Of a stretch of DNA of 64,000 nucleotides, positions 45,101-53,430 are shown piece by piece. Below the pieces are notes generated by a model that made no database searches, was not told the DNA's origin, and saw only the letters and a program-made list of their open reading frames with translations. The stretch is from Aceticella autotrophica. GTDB lineage: Bacteria > Bacillota > Thermoanaerobacteria > Thermoanaerobacterales > Thermoanaerobacteraceae. The translations under genes and the position numbers were made by a program. How positions within the stretch are numbered: the first letter of the stretch is position 1; every line of letters begins with the position of its first letter. The stretch spans positions 434,001 to 498,000 of the forward strand of contig NZ_CP060096.1 in NCBI RefSeq assembly GCF_017357865.1, read 5' to 3'.

Positions 45101-46435
45101 CCTACAGGTTCTGATGGTAGTATTTGCTTTAACAACTTGAAATTTGATATAGATTATTATGTTAAAGAGATAACACCACCAACTGGTTATAATCTAAGCC
45201 CAGAAGTATATAAAGTGCATCTTGATAGTACTGGTACTAATGAACAAAAAAATCCAACTTATAATTTCAAGGATTATAAGATTACAGGCAATATAGAATT
45301 TTATAAAAAAGCATCAGATGGAAGTCCGCTTAAGGGGGCAGAATTCAAGCTTTATAAGAGTACGGATGCAAATTATTCAAATCCTTTGGATACACAAATT
45401 AGTGATGAAAGCGGACTGGTGAAATTTGGGAACGTTGAATATGGAAGTTATTTGATAAAAGAAACGAAAGCACCTAATGGATATAACTTATCTTCTCAAG
45501 TTCTTACCGCAACAATAAGTGAAGACGGAGCTACAGTACATGCAGATCCATACACATTTGTAAATCAGACTCCGACAGGCAAGATAGGTGATACGGTATG
45601 GAATGATGCAAATGGGAATGGTACTCAGGATACCGGAGAGAATGGAATACAAGGTGTAACAGTGATATTAAAAGACTTAAACGGCAATGTGGTTAAGACA
45701 GTAACAACAGATGCAAACGGTCAATATTTATTTGACAATTTGGCAGATGGGACATACACGGTTGTTGTAACAGCACCAACTGTAATGGAAGAAACCTATG
45801 ATGCAGATGGAGGCAAAGACAACAAGTCAACAGTAACGATCACAAATGGAAGCAGTGATCTTAACCAGGATTTTGGGTATAAGAATATAGTGGCACCGAC
45901 TAATAATGGTTCGGGTTCAGGTTCAGGTAATTCAGGAACAACACCGACACCGAGTCCAGCACCGACGCCAAGTCCGTCACCAACGCCGAGTCAGGTACCA
46001 AGTTCGTCACAAACCAATAATGGTTCAGGTTCAGGTAATTCAGGAACAACACCGACACCAAGTCCAGCACCGACGCCAAGTCCAACACCGACGCCGAGTC
46101 CGTCACCAACGCCGACTCCAGCACCGACACCGCAACCGACACAAAACAACAGTAGTACTACAAGCAATAATAGTGTTACGAACAGTAATAGTACTACGGG
46201 TGGTAACAGTACTACAGGCAACAGTATTACGAGTGGCAATGGTACGACGAGTGGTATAGGTACGATAGGCAGTAATTCCAGTACAACCAATGGTGCTTTA
46301 AGCAGCGGTATTAGTGAATCAACGACCAATAACGGAAGAGAACTTCCTTTTACCGGTGGGGATCCTATGCAGTATATATATGGAGGATTTATTCTTTCAA
46401 CTATTGGTTTGCTTCTCAGAAGGAAGTTTAAATAA
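42170..46435 (+). CDS. Sortase-anchored MSCRAMM-like surface adhesin (LPFTG)
   Basis: 1,421 residues from a TTG start behind AAAGGGGGGAG. Signal peptide residues 1-29 (cleavage after AFA). Domains: Big_1-like Ig domain (about 30-125); SdrG/N2-type Ig domain (about 126-265); five repeated collagen-binding/N3-like domains, each opening with K-x-G-x-YDP...I-x-W-T/K (about 265-395, 396-512, 513-655, 656-790, 791-940); two SpaA/Cna-B domains (about 945-1035, 1040-1130), which usually form isopeptide bonds; one SdrD-B domain (about 1135-1225); a Pro/Ser/Thr then Ser/Asn/Thr stalk; sorting signal LPFTG at 1392-1396, a membrane helix and the basic tail RRKFK. It is expected to be covalently attached to peptidoglycan. 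The sortase gene follows directly. Confidence 0.92.
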   Translation: MAKKKFMLFSVFAISVLVFAAISSIAFASNISVNVSAVPSSIAVGSQSNVTAVVKDANGNPIQGEPVNFSVTDGTINPSSVTTDVYGNAKSIFTAPNTSGQVTVTANVYDSVYGNVYGTTTITVNPSFITDVKITDANGNPLGDNVDKSSEIHVYYNWAIPNNANINPGDTFNMQLPVQINIAAPIDFPINDNNGNKIADMHVGTDGSITITFSQYASEHSNVNGYFYIDCTFKASEIGNNNPVPINFYIPGIATPVTVYVNFQQPNPTITKNGTYDPNTDEITWTITVNKEGVNVDNASIDDTINSGQVFVNNSVQVNGSPANYIYDDTNKKLTCNLGNIKTQQIITFKTSVHDDLINKPQGTYNYSNSAVLNYTDNNNPKSTTSNVASVPVEVKYITKDGTYDPTKKQIEWTVTVNESGRSIGNAIVTDDIPQGLTLVDGSVTLDGVVKTQGPDYTISGQTLTYPLGDINGVKTIKFSTTVDPNVYHSNNTVTYSNTAKLTGTGVPDGTSSTKGVGVTPSIISKSGESYDPAIGTITWKISINNDKINIPAGAKVTDNIPIGQKYVANSLKLDGLLVGNDVGLYTPALPGDTSKTGTLTYIFVSSFSDTHTIEFQTQVTDDTHCKANYYGVYYNLANLTADGINQDAQGFQEVSSGIIYKEGKIYDYSTREITWRIFVNRNKMPITNAVVIDDIPVGQEYVEGSATIDNGASQAGFSYTPISGDPNKTGRLTYAFSNQINDCYNIFFKTRLTDLSIFNTSGDKTVNNTASITGNEIPTDGDRSSTGTQTIKNAVISKTADYIYGNSYIDWTVTANSNFSIPLSGATITDTLQDGLVLDTDTVALYKMIVNPDGSLTQGDKIALSSDNVKYNSDTNVFIFTFPQNSGNNAYTLKFRTNVTKTGTYNNLVEFKGTTAGENSNSAPVGVWYASGGGGGVGETGSVTIIKVDSNDATKKLSGAVFQLLDQYGNVKATSAPTGSDGSICFNNLKFDIDYYVKEITPPTGYNLSPEVYKVHLDSTGTNEQKNPTYNFKDYKITGNIEFYKKASDGSPLKGAEFKLYKSTDANYSNPLDTQISDESGLVKFGNVEYGSYLIKETKAPNGYNLSSQVLTATISEDGATVHADPYTFVNQTPTGKIGDTVWNDANGNGTQDTGENGIQGVTVILKDLNGNVVKTVTTDANGQYLFDNLADGTYTVVVTAPTVMEETYDADGGKDNKSTVTITNGSSDLNQDFGYKNIVAPTNNGSGSGSGNSGTTPTPSPAPTPSPSPTPSQVPSSSQTNNGSGSGNSGTTPTPSPAPTPSPTPTPSPSPTPTPAPTPQPTQNNSSTTSNNSVTNSNSTTGGNSTTGNSITSGNGTTSGIGTIGSNSSTTNGALSSGISESTTNNGRELPFTGGDPMQYIYGGFILSTIGLLLRRKFK
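45902..46140 (+). repeat. Internal DNA repeats coding for the Pro-Thr/Ser stalk of the adhesin
   Basis: Two long units beginning AATAATGGTTCAGG (about 45902 and 46016) and many 12-nt units of the type CCGACGCCAAGT. Such repeats can change copy number by slippage, which would alter the stalk length. Confidence 0.85.
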
Positions 46436-46500
46436 AATTTGACAAAAAATACAATAAGCACTTAAATCTAAATTGTTTGTTGTTGGAGATGAATTGTTTG

Positions 46501-47097
46501 ATGAAAAAATTTGGGATTATATTATTTGCTATTGGGGTAGTGCTTATGCTTTACCCCCCTTTTACGTTTTTTTATTCAGAATATGAACAAAGCAAACTAC
46601 GCTCTATATATAGTAGTCAAACGTTGCAAATATCAAAAAGTGAAAATAATAAAAAACATAAGATTTCTGAAACATCTTCTTTTAAATCATTTGATGATAA
46701 TGTTTTTGGTATTATAGAAATACCATCTATAAATCTTTCAGCAGTTGTAATACCCGGGACATCACCTGAAGATTTAAAAAAGGGACCCGGATGGTATACA
46801 GAATCTGCACTACCCGGTGAAGGAAATACGGCTATTGCTGCTCACCGTACAACTTATGGGGCATGGTTCTTCCGGCTTAATCAATTAAAAACCGGTGAAT
46901 TAATAAAACTTACTTCTGGGAATAAAGTATTTACATATAGAGTAGAGAAAGTATTTATTATTAATAAAGACGACTGGAGCGTGATAAATCCTTGCGGTTA
47001 TCCGGCTTTAACGCTGACAACCTGTCATCCTATGGGAAGTTCAAGCGAACGTCTGGTAGTTCGAGCAAGATTGATACAATCATTACCATTGAATTAA
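46501..47097 (+). CDS. Class D-type sortase
   Basis: 198 residues from the ATG at 46501 (GGAG 12 nt upstream; in-frame alternatives at 46477 and 46489). One N-terminal membrane helix (about 3-22). Sortase triad: His in AAHRTTYG, Cys in LTLTTCHPMG, Arg in SSERLVVRAR. The transpeptidase cuts an LPXTG-type signal between Thr and Gly. It starts 65 nt after the LPFTG adhesin, so this adhesin is its probable substrate. No other LPXTG protein is in the window. Confidence 0.92.
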   Translation: MKKFGIILFAIGVVLMLYPPFTFFYSEYEQSKLRSIYSSQTLQISKSENNKKHKISETSSFKSFDDNVFGIIEIPSINLSAVVIPGTSPEDLKKGPGWYTESALPGEGNTAIAAHRTTYGAWFFRLNQLKTGELIKLTSGNKVFTYRVEKVFIINKDDWSVINPCGYPALTLTTCHPMGSSSERLVVRARLIQSLPLN

Positions 47098-47112
47098 AGA
47101 ATCTGAAAATAA

Positions 47113-48444
47113 TTATCTTCTTGAATTAATTATTATACATCCGTTTTTCCAAATTACTTCATCACCAAATGATTCTCCTACAAACCTTAATGGTATGTAA
47201 GTATGTCCATTTATAAGCTGTGCTTCTACCGCAAGCTCTTTTTCTTTTCCGTTAACTTTTGCTATTTTTGATCCTATTGTAAGTTGTAAGGTTTTATTAT
47301 CGCGTGTACCTGTTACAGTTTGTGTGCTTTGATCCCAGTCTACTTTTGCACCTAATGCTTCAAAAAATGCACGCATAGGAACCAGTGTTATATCATTTTT
47401 TAAAATAGGTTTTTGATCAAATATAACATTTTGTCCGTTGATTATTACCGTTATATTATCTGTCACAGATTGTAGTGAATTTACTAATATATTACTATTT
47501 TTTGAAGTATTGTTATTATTTATTGTGTTATTTGAAATGCTGCATGGAATTATATTAGTTTCTGCCTTGTCGTAATCCAAATATTTTTCGGAAAATTTTG
47601 TTTTGTTCCAACTGTGATCTTTTTCTATTTGCTGCTCCGTTACATTAAAATAATCATATGCAACTTTATCGCCTTGATCGGGTATTGGGTCGTCCCATGT
47701 TACATCAATATAATAGATTTTCCCATTAACTTTTATCATATTCCAAGAATGAGGTCCAGAGCTTAGAGCATTGGTACTTGTGCCAGAAACCCCGATACTA
47801 TCAATTCCGGACATTTTTGCCAGCAAATTAAATGCAGCAGTATAACCTTGACAAACACCAACTCTATTTATTAAAACACCATAAGAAGTGTATGATTCTA
47901 TTGGTACTGTATTTTTTAAAGAATTTTCAAAATCATATTTTGTATTTTTTACGATATAATCATGGATTGCTTTCACCTTTTCCAAATCTGTCATATCGGG
48001 TTTTATGATTTGTGAAATAATTTCATTGGCTTTAGTGTTTACTTGCTCTTTTATTTTTAACAATTTATCATGAGGATATATATAATTAAACTTAAAGTTA
48101 ACAATATTTGTATAAGGGTTGTAGGAAATCATCCAACTTTTGTTTATAATATAATTGTTTTCGGGATGCTGTTTTAAAAGCAAATTCATAATATTGTTTA
48201 ATGTATCAAATAAAGCGTTTTCATTTGACTTATTATTGCTTAAAATTACTCCCTCGAATGTATTGCTAACAGTAAAGGTTAAATCTTCATTACCATTTTC
48301 AAGAGTTTTTTCAATTAAGATATACAAATCTTTTTCATTTGTTATTATACTTGGTGAAATATTTTCAGCTTTAACTAAATTAAAATCATATAAGATTAAA
48401 AAGAAAGAAAGGATTAAAACTGTTATAGAAACTCTTTTAATCAT
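47113..48444 (-). CDS. Secreted transglutaminase-like protein with copper-amine-oxidase N-like domain
   Basis: 443 residues from the ATG at 48444 (AGGAGGAG 6 nt upstream); the longer open frame runs into the riboswitch. Signal peptide about 1-26. The transglutaminase-like core has Cys in GVCQGYTAAFNLLAKMSG, His in GPHSWNMIKV and Asp in YYIDVTWDDP. A C-terminal CuAO-N1-type region (VIINGQNVIFDQKPIL..., LVPMRAFFEALGAKVDWD, YIPLRFVGESFG) is a common wall-associated module in Clostridia. It may cross-link or cut surface proteins; which is unknown. Convergent with the sortase gene and controlled by a c-di-GMP-I riboswitch. Confidence 0.9.
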   Translation of the reverse strand: MIKRVSITVLILSFFLILYDFNLVKAENISPSIITNEKDLYILIEKTLENGNEDLTFTVSNTFEGVILSNNKSNENALFDTLNNIMNLLLKQHPENNYIINKSWMISYNPYTNIVNFKFNYIYPHDKLLKIKEQVNTKANEIISQIIKPDMTDLEKVKAIHDYIVKNTKYDFENSLKNTVPIESYTSYGVLINRVGVCQGYTAAFNLLAKMSGIDSIGVSGTSTNALSSGPHSWNMIKVNGKIYYIDVTWDDPIPDQGDKVAYDYFNVTEQQIEKDHSWNKTKFSEKYLDYDKAETNIIPCSISNNTINNNNTSKNSNILVNSLQSVTDNITVIINGQNVIFDQKPILKNDITLVPMRAFFEALGAKVDWDQSTQTVTGTRDNKTLQLTIGSKIAKVNGKEKELAVEAQLINGHTYIPLRFVGESFGDEVIWKNGCIIINSRR

Positions 48445-48490
48445 ATTATCTCCTCCTATATGAATTCTCTTTGGAACCCCATATAGGAGT
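48445..48490 (-). promoter_or_regulatory. Expression platform of the c-di-GMP switch (ribosome-site sequestration)
   Basis: On the minus strand CTCCTATATG is an exact 10-nt complement of CATATAGGAG, which contains the ribosome site. The alternative hairpin GGAACTCC/GGGGTTCC uses the same CTCC and would free the ribosome site. No T-run is present, so control is probably translational. Confidence 0.65.
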
Positions 48491-48579
48491 TCCTGGCAAT
48501 CTGGCAACCATAGTCATTTAAAAACCTTAGGTCCATGATTTTGCGTCCTTAGATTTCTCTAAGTTTGCCTTTTTCAGGA
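48491..48579 (-). ncRNA. Cyclic-di-GMP-I (GEMM-I) riboswitch aptamer
   Basis: Minus strand: closing P1 TCCTG/CAGGA, then GGCAAAC, the hairpin CTTAGA-GAAA-TCTAAG (GAAA tetraloop), GGACGCAAA, the tetraloop-receptor strand CCTAAGG, and closure by GGTTGCC. These are the conserved elements in the right order. It lies 46 nt before the start of the transglutaminase/CuAO-N gene. Confidence 0.93.
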
Positions 48580-48600
48580 TTAAATTTTGTTTCTATATAT

Positions 48601-48629
48601 ATTTTAGTTTATACTATTCAATTTGTCAA
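48601..48629 (-). promoter_or_regulatory. Sigma-A promoter of the c-di-GMP switch transcript
   Basis: Minus strand: TTGACA (48624-48629), a 17-nt spacer and TAAAAT (48601-48606), about 20 nt before the aptamer. Confidence 0.7.
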
Positions 48630-48686
48630 TTGATGTTAAGGGATTTTTTTGGTATAATTAAACAAACATTAGGAGGGTGATTTTTT

Positions 48687-49463
48687 ATGAGTTTTAAATA
48701 TATTCTCTACGATGAAGAAGAAAAAATCGGATTTATTTCCTTAAATCGACCCGAAAAACGCAATGCCCTTTCTCGTGGATTATTAGAAGAATTAACGGAA
48801 CTTTTACTGAAAATTGGGCAAGAGAAAAAAATCAAGGTTGTAGTACTGAAAGGCATTGGCAAAATCTTTTCTGCCGGACACGATTTAAAGGAAATTGCTG
48901 ATGGTTCTCCCCAAGATGTTCTTCAGATGTTTCAAGCATGTTTTTTGACCATGCGGGCTATCAGGGAAATTCCTCAGCCGGTAATAGTTCAGGTGCATGG
49001 CATAGCTACAGCTGCCGGATGCCAGTTGGTTGCAGCGGCTGATTTGGCTGTAGCAGCGGAAGATGCTCGGTTTGCAACACCGGGAGTGAAAATAGGACTT
49101 TTTTGTACAACTCCTGCGGTTTTCTTAAGTCGCAATATCGGGAGGAAAAAAGCTATGGAGATGCTTTTAACAGGAGATTTTATGTCAGCTCAGGAAGCTC
49201 TGATTCATGGTTTGGTAAATAAAGTAGTGCCATCGTCTGAATTGGAGGCTGTGACTTCGGAGTTGGCAGGTAAGATTGCCTGCAATAGCTTGTCTACAAT
49301 GGCTATTGGAAAGAAGGCTTTTTATCAGCAAATCAATATGGAGGATTTTCAAGCCTTGAACTATGCTACCGAGGTTATTTCTTTGAGTAGCACTACAAAG
49401 GATGCCCAAGAAGGAATAAGGGCTTTTTTGGAAAAACGTGAACCCAAATGGTCGGATAATTAG
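48687..49463 (+). CDS. Enoyl-CoA hydratase/isomerase family protein
   Basis: 258 residues, AGGAGGGTGA before the ATG. Crotonase-fold landmarks: NRPEKRNALS, the oxyanion-hole segments FSAGHDLKE (about 61-69) and HGIATAAGCQLVAAADLAVA (about 105-124). The overall pattern is like the ECHDC3 branch; the usual catalytic Glu pair of short-chain enoyl-CoA hydratases is not obvious, so substrate is unknown. It stands alone between an independent promoter region and its own terminator; no other fatty-acid degradation gene is near. Confidence 0.9.
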   Translation: MSFKYILYDEEEKIGFISLNRPEKRNALSRGLLEELTELLLKIGQEKKIKVVVLKGIGKIFSAGHDLKEIADGSPQDVLQMFQACFLTMRAIREIPQPVIVQVHGIATAAGCQLVAAADLAVAAEDARFATPGVKIGLFCTTPAVFLSRNIGRKKAMEMLLTGDFMSAQEALIHGLVNKVVPSSELEAVTSELAGKIACNSLSTMAIGKKAFYQQINMEDFQALNYATEVISLSSTTKDAQEGIRAFLEKREPKWSDN

Positions 49464-49508
49464 ACATAAACAGCAGTAGATACATCTCAGAATCTTAAGA
49501 ATAGAAAA

Positions 49509-49555
49509 AATAAGACCCTTTATGGCATTTTTTGTCGAAAAGGGTCTTATTTTTT
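49509..49555 (+). terminator. Terminator after the enoyl-CoA hydratase gene
   Basis: AATAAGACCCTTT pairs with AAAGGGTCTTATT, followed by TTTTTT. The A-rich start makes it usable on both strands. Confidence 0.88.
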
Positions 49556-49594
49556 CCCCGGAGTATGAATTAGGATACATATTTCAAAGACGAC

Positions 49595-49634
49595 TTAATT
49601 GTCAACTTAATTATTAAACAAAGTTGACAATTAA
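49595..49634 (+). promoter_or_regulatory. BirA-type biotin operator
   Basis: TTAATTGTCAAC, 16 nt, GTTGACAATTAA: a perfect 12-bp inverted repeat with the half-sites and spacing of Firmicute BirA operators. The right arm contains the -35 hexamer of the bioB promoter, so bound BirA would block transcription. Confidence 0.82.
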
Positions 49635-49652
49635 AGATTTTTGTGTTTTAAT
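49624..49652 (+). promoter_or_regulatory. Sigma-A promoter of bioB-bioD-bioA
   Basis: TTGACA (49624-49629), a 17-nt spacer and TTTAAT (49647-49652), 28 nt before the bioB start. Confidence 0.6.
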
Positions 49653-49679
49653 TATAAATTAGAAAGGAGATTTTCGTGA

Positions 49680-50642
49680 ATGAATAACAGCTTACAGGAT
49701 ATAGAATTAAGACTTCTGAATGGCGGATCAATCAATTTTAAGGAAGCTATGGAAATTGCAGAAACTGCAAGGTTGGAGGATTTGCTTGATGTATCAGACA
49801 GGATACGGCGAAGTTTTAGCGGGAACAAAATCAATCTTTGTACCATCATAAATGCAAAATCGGGCAAATGCCCTGAAAATTGCAAGTATTGTGCTCAATC
49901 GGCACATTATAATACAAATATAAGTGAATATCCTTTAATAAATGGAGAAGAGGTATTGAAACAAGCAAAAACAAATGAAGCATATGGGGTGCATAGGTTT
50001 TCTCTCGTAACCAGTGGTCGTGAACTTGATGATAATGATTTTGAGAAAATATTGGGTATTATCAGGAGGTTGAAAAAGGAGACGAGGATTAAGATATGTG
50101 CCTCTCTTGGCTTTAGTACCTGCGATAGAGCTTTGAAGCTTAAAGAGGCAGGCCTTGATATGTATCATCATAACCTTGAAACCGGAAGGAGCTATTTTAA
50201 AAATATCTGTACTACCCATACATTTGACGATAAAATTCAGACAATAAAAAATCTTTTTTCTGCCGGATTAAAAGTATGCTCAGGAGGCATCATCGGGATC
50301 GGAGAAACAATGAAGGATAGGTTGGAAATGATTTTTGAACTGAGGGAGCTTGGAATAAAGAATATACCGATAAATATCCTGATTCCCATTTCCGGTACAC
50401 CATTTGAGAATATCAAAAGAATAGAGCCAGTGGAAGTGCTGAGAACAATTTCTCTATTCCGACTTGTTATTCCTGATGCTGAAATAAGGTATGCCGCTGG
50501 AAGAAAAAATCTCGGCAGGTATCAAAAAACAGCTTTGAGGGCAGGAATAAACGGCCTTATGGTGGGCAATTTCCTGACAACATCAGGAAACGCTATAGAA
50601 GAAGATTTAAACATGCTTAGAGAAACGGGATTTGAGGTGTGA
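49680..50642 (+). CDS. bioB: Biotin synthase BioB (radical SAM)
   Basis: 320 residues, GAAAGGAGA upstream. Radical-SAM cluster CPENCKYC (residues about 61-68), followed by AQSAHYNTNI. It also has the other biotin-synthase Cys/Arg positions (KICASLGFSTCDRALKLKEA; CSGGIIGIGE; RYAAGRKNLGRYQ for the [2Fe-2S] site). It inserts sulfur into dethiobiotin. First gene of the bio operon. Confidence 0.96.
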   Translation: MNNSLQDIELRLLNGGSINFKEAMEIAETARLEDLLDVSDRIRRSFSGNKINLCTIINAKSGKCPENCKYCAQSAHYNTNISEYPLINGEEVLKQAKTNEAYGVHRFSLVTSGRELDDNDFEKILGIIRRLKKETRIKICASLGFSTCDRALKLKEAGLDMYHHNLETGRSYFKNICTTHTFDDKIQTIKNLFSAGLKVCSGGIIGIGETMKDRLEMIFELRELGIKNIPINILIPISGTPFENIKRIEPVEVLRTISLFRLVIPDAEIRYAAGRKNLGRYQKTALRAGINGLMVGNFLTTSGNAIEEDLNMLRETGFEV

Positions 50643-50645
50643 AAC

Positions 50646-51377
50646 ATGACTAAAGGAATTTTTATAGTTGGAAGCGATACGAATGTTGGTAAAACCGTTG
50701 TATCAGCCGGACTTCTGTATTTGCTGAGAAGGAGGGGATTTAATGCCTGTTATTTCAAACCAATTTTGAGCGGGGCTGTATACAGAGAAGATAGACTGAT
50801 ACCGGGTGATACCGAATTTGTAAAACATGTAGCAGAACTATATGAAGATAATGCACTGCTTACTCCTTTTAGCTTCAAGGCACCCTTATCGCCACACCTT
50901 GCAGCGCGGCTTGAAGGGAAAAGCATTGATGTAAAAATTATTAAGAATAGTCTGCATATAATAGCCCAAAAGTATGACTATATTATCGCTGAGGGCTGTG
51001 GAGGTCTGGCGGTTCCACTGAACGAGGATTTTTATATGCTATATGATTTTTTAAAAGAAGTAGATATGAATATCATCCTTGTAACGAGGTCGGGTCTTGG
51101 TACGATAAACCATACTACATTGACGGTTAAATATGCACAACACCTTGGACTTAAAGTAAAAGGTATAATTGTAAACGGATATGAAGGTACCTTTGCAGAG
51201 GATGACAATATTGCGGCAGTTCAAAAAACTACAAAGGTTCCGGTGCTTGCGGTTATAGAAAGTATGGAGAATATAGATACTGAAAAAATGCAGGCGGGCA
51301 AAATAAAAGAGGTGTTTGAAAAACAGGTTGATATACAAAAAATATTTGAAGTGATGGGAGATATGAATAATGGATAA
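50646..51377 (+). CDS. bioD: Dethiobiotin synthetase BioD
   Basis: 243 residues, starting 3 nt after bioB. P-loop IVGSDTNVGKTVVSAGLLYL (residues 6-25), KPILSG, and EGCGGLAVPLNEDF. It closes the ureido ring of dethiobiotin with ATP and CO2. The last 8 nt overlap the bioA start. Confidence 0.95.
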   Translation: MTKGIFIVGSDTNVGKTVVSAGLLYLLRRRGFNACYFKPILSGAVYREDRLIPGDTEFVKHVAELYEDNALLTPFSFKAPLSPHLAARLEGKSIDVKIIKNSLHIIAQKYDYIIAEGCGGLAVPLNEDFYMLYDFLKEVDMNIILVTRSGLGTINHTTLTVKYAQHLGLKVKGIIVNGYEGTFAEDDNIAAVQKTTKVPVLAVIESMENIDTEKMQAGKIKEVFEKQVDIQKIFEVMGDMNNG

Positions 51378-52731
51378 AATGGAGGAATTGCAAAAACGGG
51401 ATCTGGCTCATATATGGCATCCCTGTTCACAAATGAAAGATTATGAGGAATTAAAGCCTATTGTTATTAAAAGGGGAAAGGGAGCTTATCTTTATGATAT
51501 AAATGGCAAAGCATATCTTGATGCTGTTTCTTCTTGGTGGGTAAACCTGTTTGGACATAGCAATAAGAGAATAAATAATGCTATAAAAGCACAAATAGAA
51601 AAGCTCGAGCACGTGATTTTTGCGAATTTTACGCATGAACCTGCCATTGAATTAGCCGAAAGAATTGTAAAAATTACTCCGGAAGGATTGAATAAGGTGT
51701 TTTTTTCAGACAATGGTTCATCTGCTGTGGAGGTTGCTCTCAAAATGAGTTTTCAATACCATCAGCAATCGGGTGGAAGAAACAGGACAAAATTTGCATG
51801 TCTGTCAAATGCATATCATGGAGAGACACTGGGAGCTTTATCGGTGGGAGACCTGGATTTATACAGCAGGGTGTTCAAACCTATTTTATTGGATACAATC
51901 AGGGTTGAAGGTCCGGATTGCTATAGGTGCAGGTATGGAAGGCGCAATAAGAGCTGCAATGCAGAATGCTTTGAATATATGGAACGGACCATTGAAGAAA
52001 ACCACGAAGTCTTATGTGGTGTGATTATTGAGCCGCTTATACAGTGTGCAGCAGGAATGAAAATATATCCACCAATATATCTGAAAAAACTCAGGCAATT
52101 GTGTGATAAATATGATATTCATTTGATTGCGGATGAAATTGCCGTTGGATTTGGAAGAACAGGAAAAATGTTTGCTTGTGAGCATGCCGGAATCAGCCCT
52201 GACATCATGTGCCTTTCAAAAGGGCTGACGGCGGGCTATCTTCCGTTGGCGCTTACGCTTACAACCAATAAAATCTATAGCGCTTTTTACTCTGATTATA
52301 CTGAGCTTAAAGCCTTCATGCACAGCCACAGCTATACGGGAAATCCAATTTCCTGTGCGGTAGCCTGTGAATCACTCAACATATTTGAAGATGAGGATAT
52401 TTTAAAGAAAAATCAGCAAAAATCTGAATATATTTGGAAAAAGGTGAGTAAAATAGCCCATAATCATCCTTTTGTTGGAGATTATAGACAGCTTGGGATG
52501 GTAGGAGCGATTGAGCTTGTGGAGGATAAAGAGAATAAGAAGGGGTTTGACTGGAAGAGACGAGTGGGGTATCAGATATATAAAATTGGACTTGGAAACG
52601 GCATTATCATAAGACCTCTTGGCAATGTCATTTATTTTATGCCTCCATATGTTGTTAGATATGAGGATATTGATTTTATGATTGAGGCAACCTTTAAATC
52701 TATTAATAGTTATTTTCAAATTGACTTTTAA
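51370..52731 (+). CDS. bioA: Adenosylmethionine-8-amino-7-oxononanoate aminotransferase BioA
   Basis: 453 residues. HIWHPCSQMKDYEE (residues 14-27) and SSWWVNLFGHSNKRI are typical of BioA; PLP sites are the SDNGSSAVEVALKM loop, DEIAVGFGRTGKMFAC and the Schiff-base Lys in LSKGLTAGYLPLALT. It uses SAM as amino donor to make DAPA. Translation is probably coupled to bioD (8-nt overlap). No bioF, bioW, bioC or bioH is in the window. Confidence 0.96.
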   Translation: MDKMEELQKRDLAHIWHPCSQMKDYEELKPIVIKRGKGAYLYDINGKAYLDAVSSWWVNLFGHSNKRINNAIKAQIEKLEHVIFANFTHEPAIELAERIVKITPEGLNKVFFSDNGSSAVEVALKMSFQYHQQSGGRNRTKFACLSNAYHGETLGALSVGDLDLYSRVFKPILLDTIRVEGPDCYRCRYGRRNKSCNAECFEYMERTIEENHEVLCGVIIEPLIQCAAGMKIYPPIYLKKLRQLCDKYDIHLIADEIAVGFGRTGKMFACEHAGISPDIMCLSKGLTAGYLPLALTLTTNKIYSAFYSDYTELKAFMHSHSYTGNPISCAVACESLNIFEDEDILKKNQQKSEYIWKKVSKIAHNHPFVGDYRQLGMVGAIELVEDKENKKGFDWKRRVGYQIYKIGLGNGIIIRPLGNVIYFMPPYVVRYEDIDFMIEATFKSINSYFQIDF

Positions 52732-52794
52732 ATTTCATAAAAAAGCTGTATACTATAAAATGATTGGAGAAATAAACAAAATATTTTTAAGCAT

Positions 52795-53430
52795 ATGGAT
52801 GGTGTACAGATGGATAATAGCAGTATCTTTTTCAGAATAATAGTTGACTATGGTTATTTAGCGCTTTTTATTGCTTTAATAATAGAAGGCACAGGGATGC
52901 CGGGACCCGTTGAGCTATTTTTTCTTGCGGCAGGATATCTGATATCGAAAGGGCAGATGAATTTTACATCTGTTATTTTGGTTGCGGCTGCCGGGAATGT
53001 AACAGGAAATGCTATAGCATATATGATAGGAGCAAAAAAAGGAAGGGCATTTGTTGAACGATATGGCAAATATTTAAAAATTTCCGTAAAGGACCTTGAA
53101 GGTATGGATAAATGGTTTTCAAAATATGGAGGTTTGACGGTTTTTTTAGGGCGTATTATAGGTTTACCGAGAACACCGGCTATATGGGCTTCCGGTATCA
53201 GCAAAATGAATTTTAAAGTATATTTTATTTATTCTGCGCTTGCTGATTTGATATGGTCAGCTTTCTGGACAAGTGTTGCATATCTTGCCGCATATCAAAT
53301 GCTTAAAATAAATTTATTTGGAAAAGAATATCCCATATGGTATTATTTTGCCACGACGATTGCTTTTATGTTATTTTTGTATATTATATGGAGGTTATTT
53401 TTGTGGATGAAAGAAAGATATTTGACATAA
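52795..53430 (+). CDS. DedA family membrane protein
   Basis: 211 residues (206 if the ATG at 52810 is used; neither start has a strong ribosome site). Four to five hydrophobic segments and the DedA landmarks EGTGMPGPVELFFLAAGYL, GNVTGNAIAYMIGAKKGR and FLGRIIGLPRTPAIWASGI. The family is implicated in lipid (undecaprenyl-phosphate or phosphatidylethanolamine) transport and membrane-potential maintenance. The next gene overlaps its 3' end by 28 nt. Confidence 0.9.
   Translation: MDGVQMDNSSIFFRIIVDYGYLALFIALIIEGTGMPGPVELFFLAAGYLISKGQMNFTSVILVAAAGNVTGNAIAYMIGAKKGRAFVERYGKYLKISVKDLEGMDKWFSKYGGLTVFLGRIIGLPRTPAIWASGISKMNFKVYFIYSALADLIWSAFWTSVAYLAAYQMLKINLFGKEYPIWYYFATTIAFMLFLYIIWRLFLWMKERYLT

Noticed and set aside
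45902-46140. Possible CRISPR-like array
   Set aside because: Repeats are in-frame coding units of 12 nt without unique spacers. No cas gene and no CRISPR array were seen anywhere in the window.
45991-46461. 156-codon minus-strand open frame opposite the adhesin stalk
   Set aside because: A Val/Leu/Gly low-complexity frame produced by the Pro/Thr/Ser DNA repeats on the other strand; no ribosome site.
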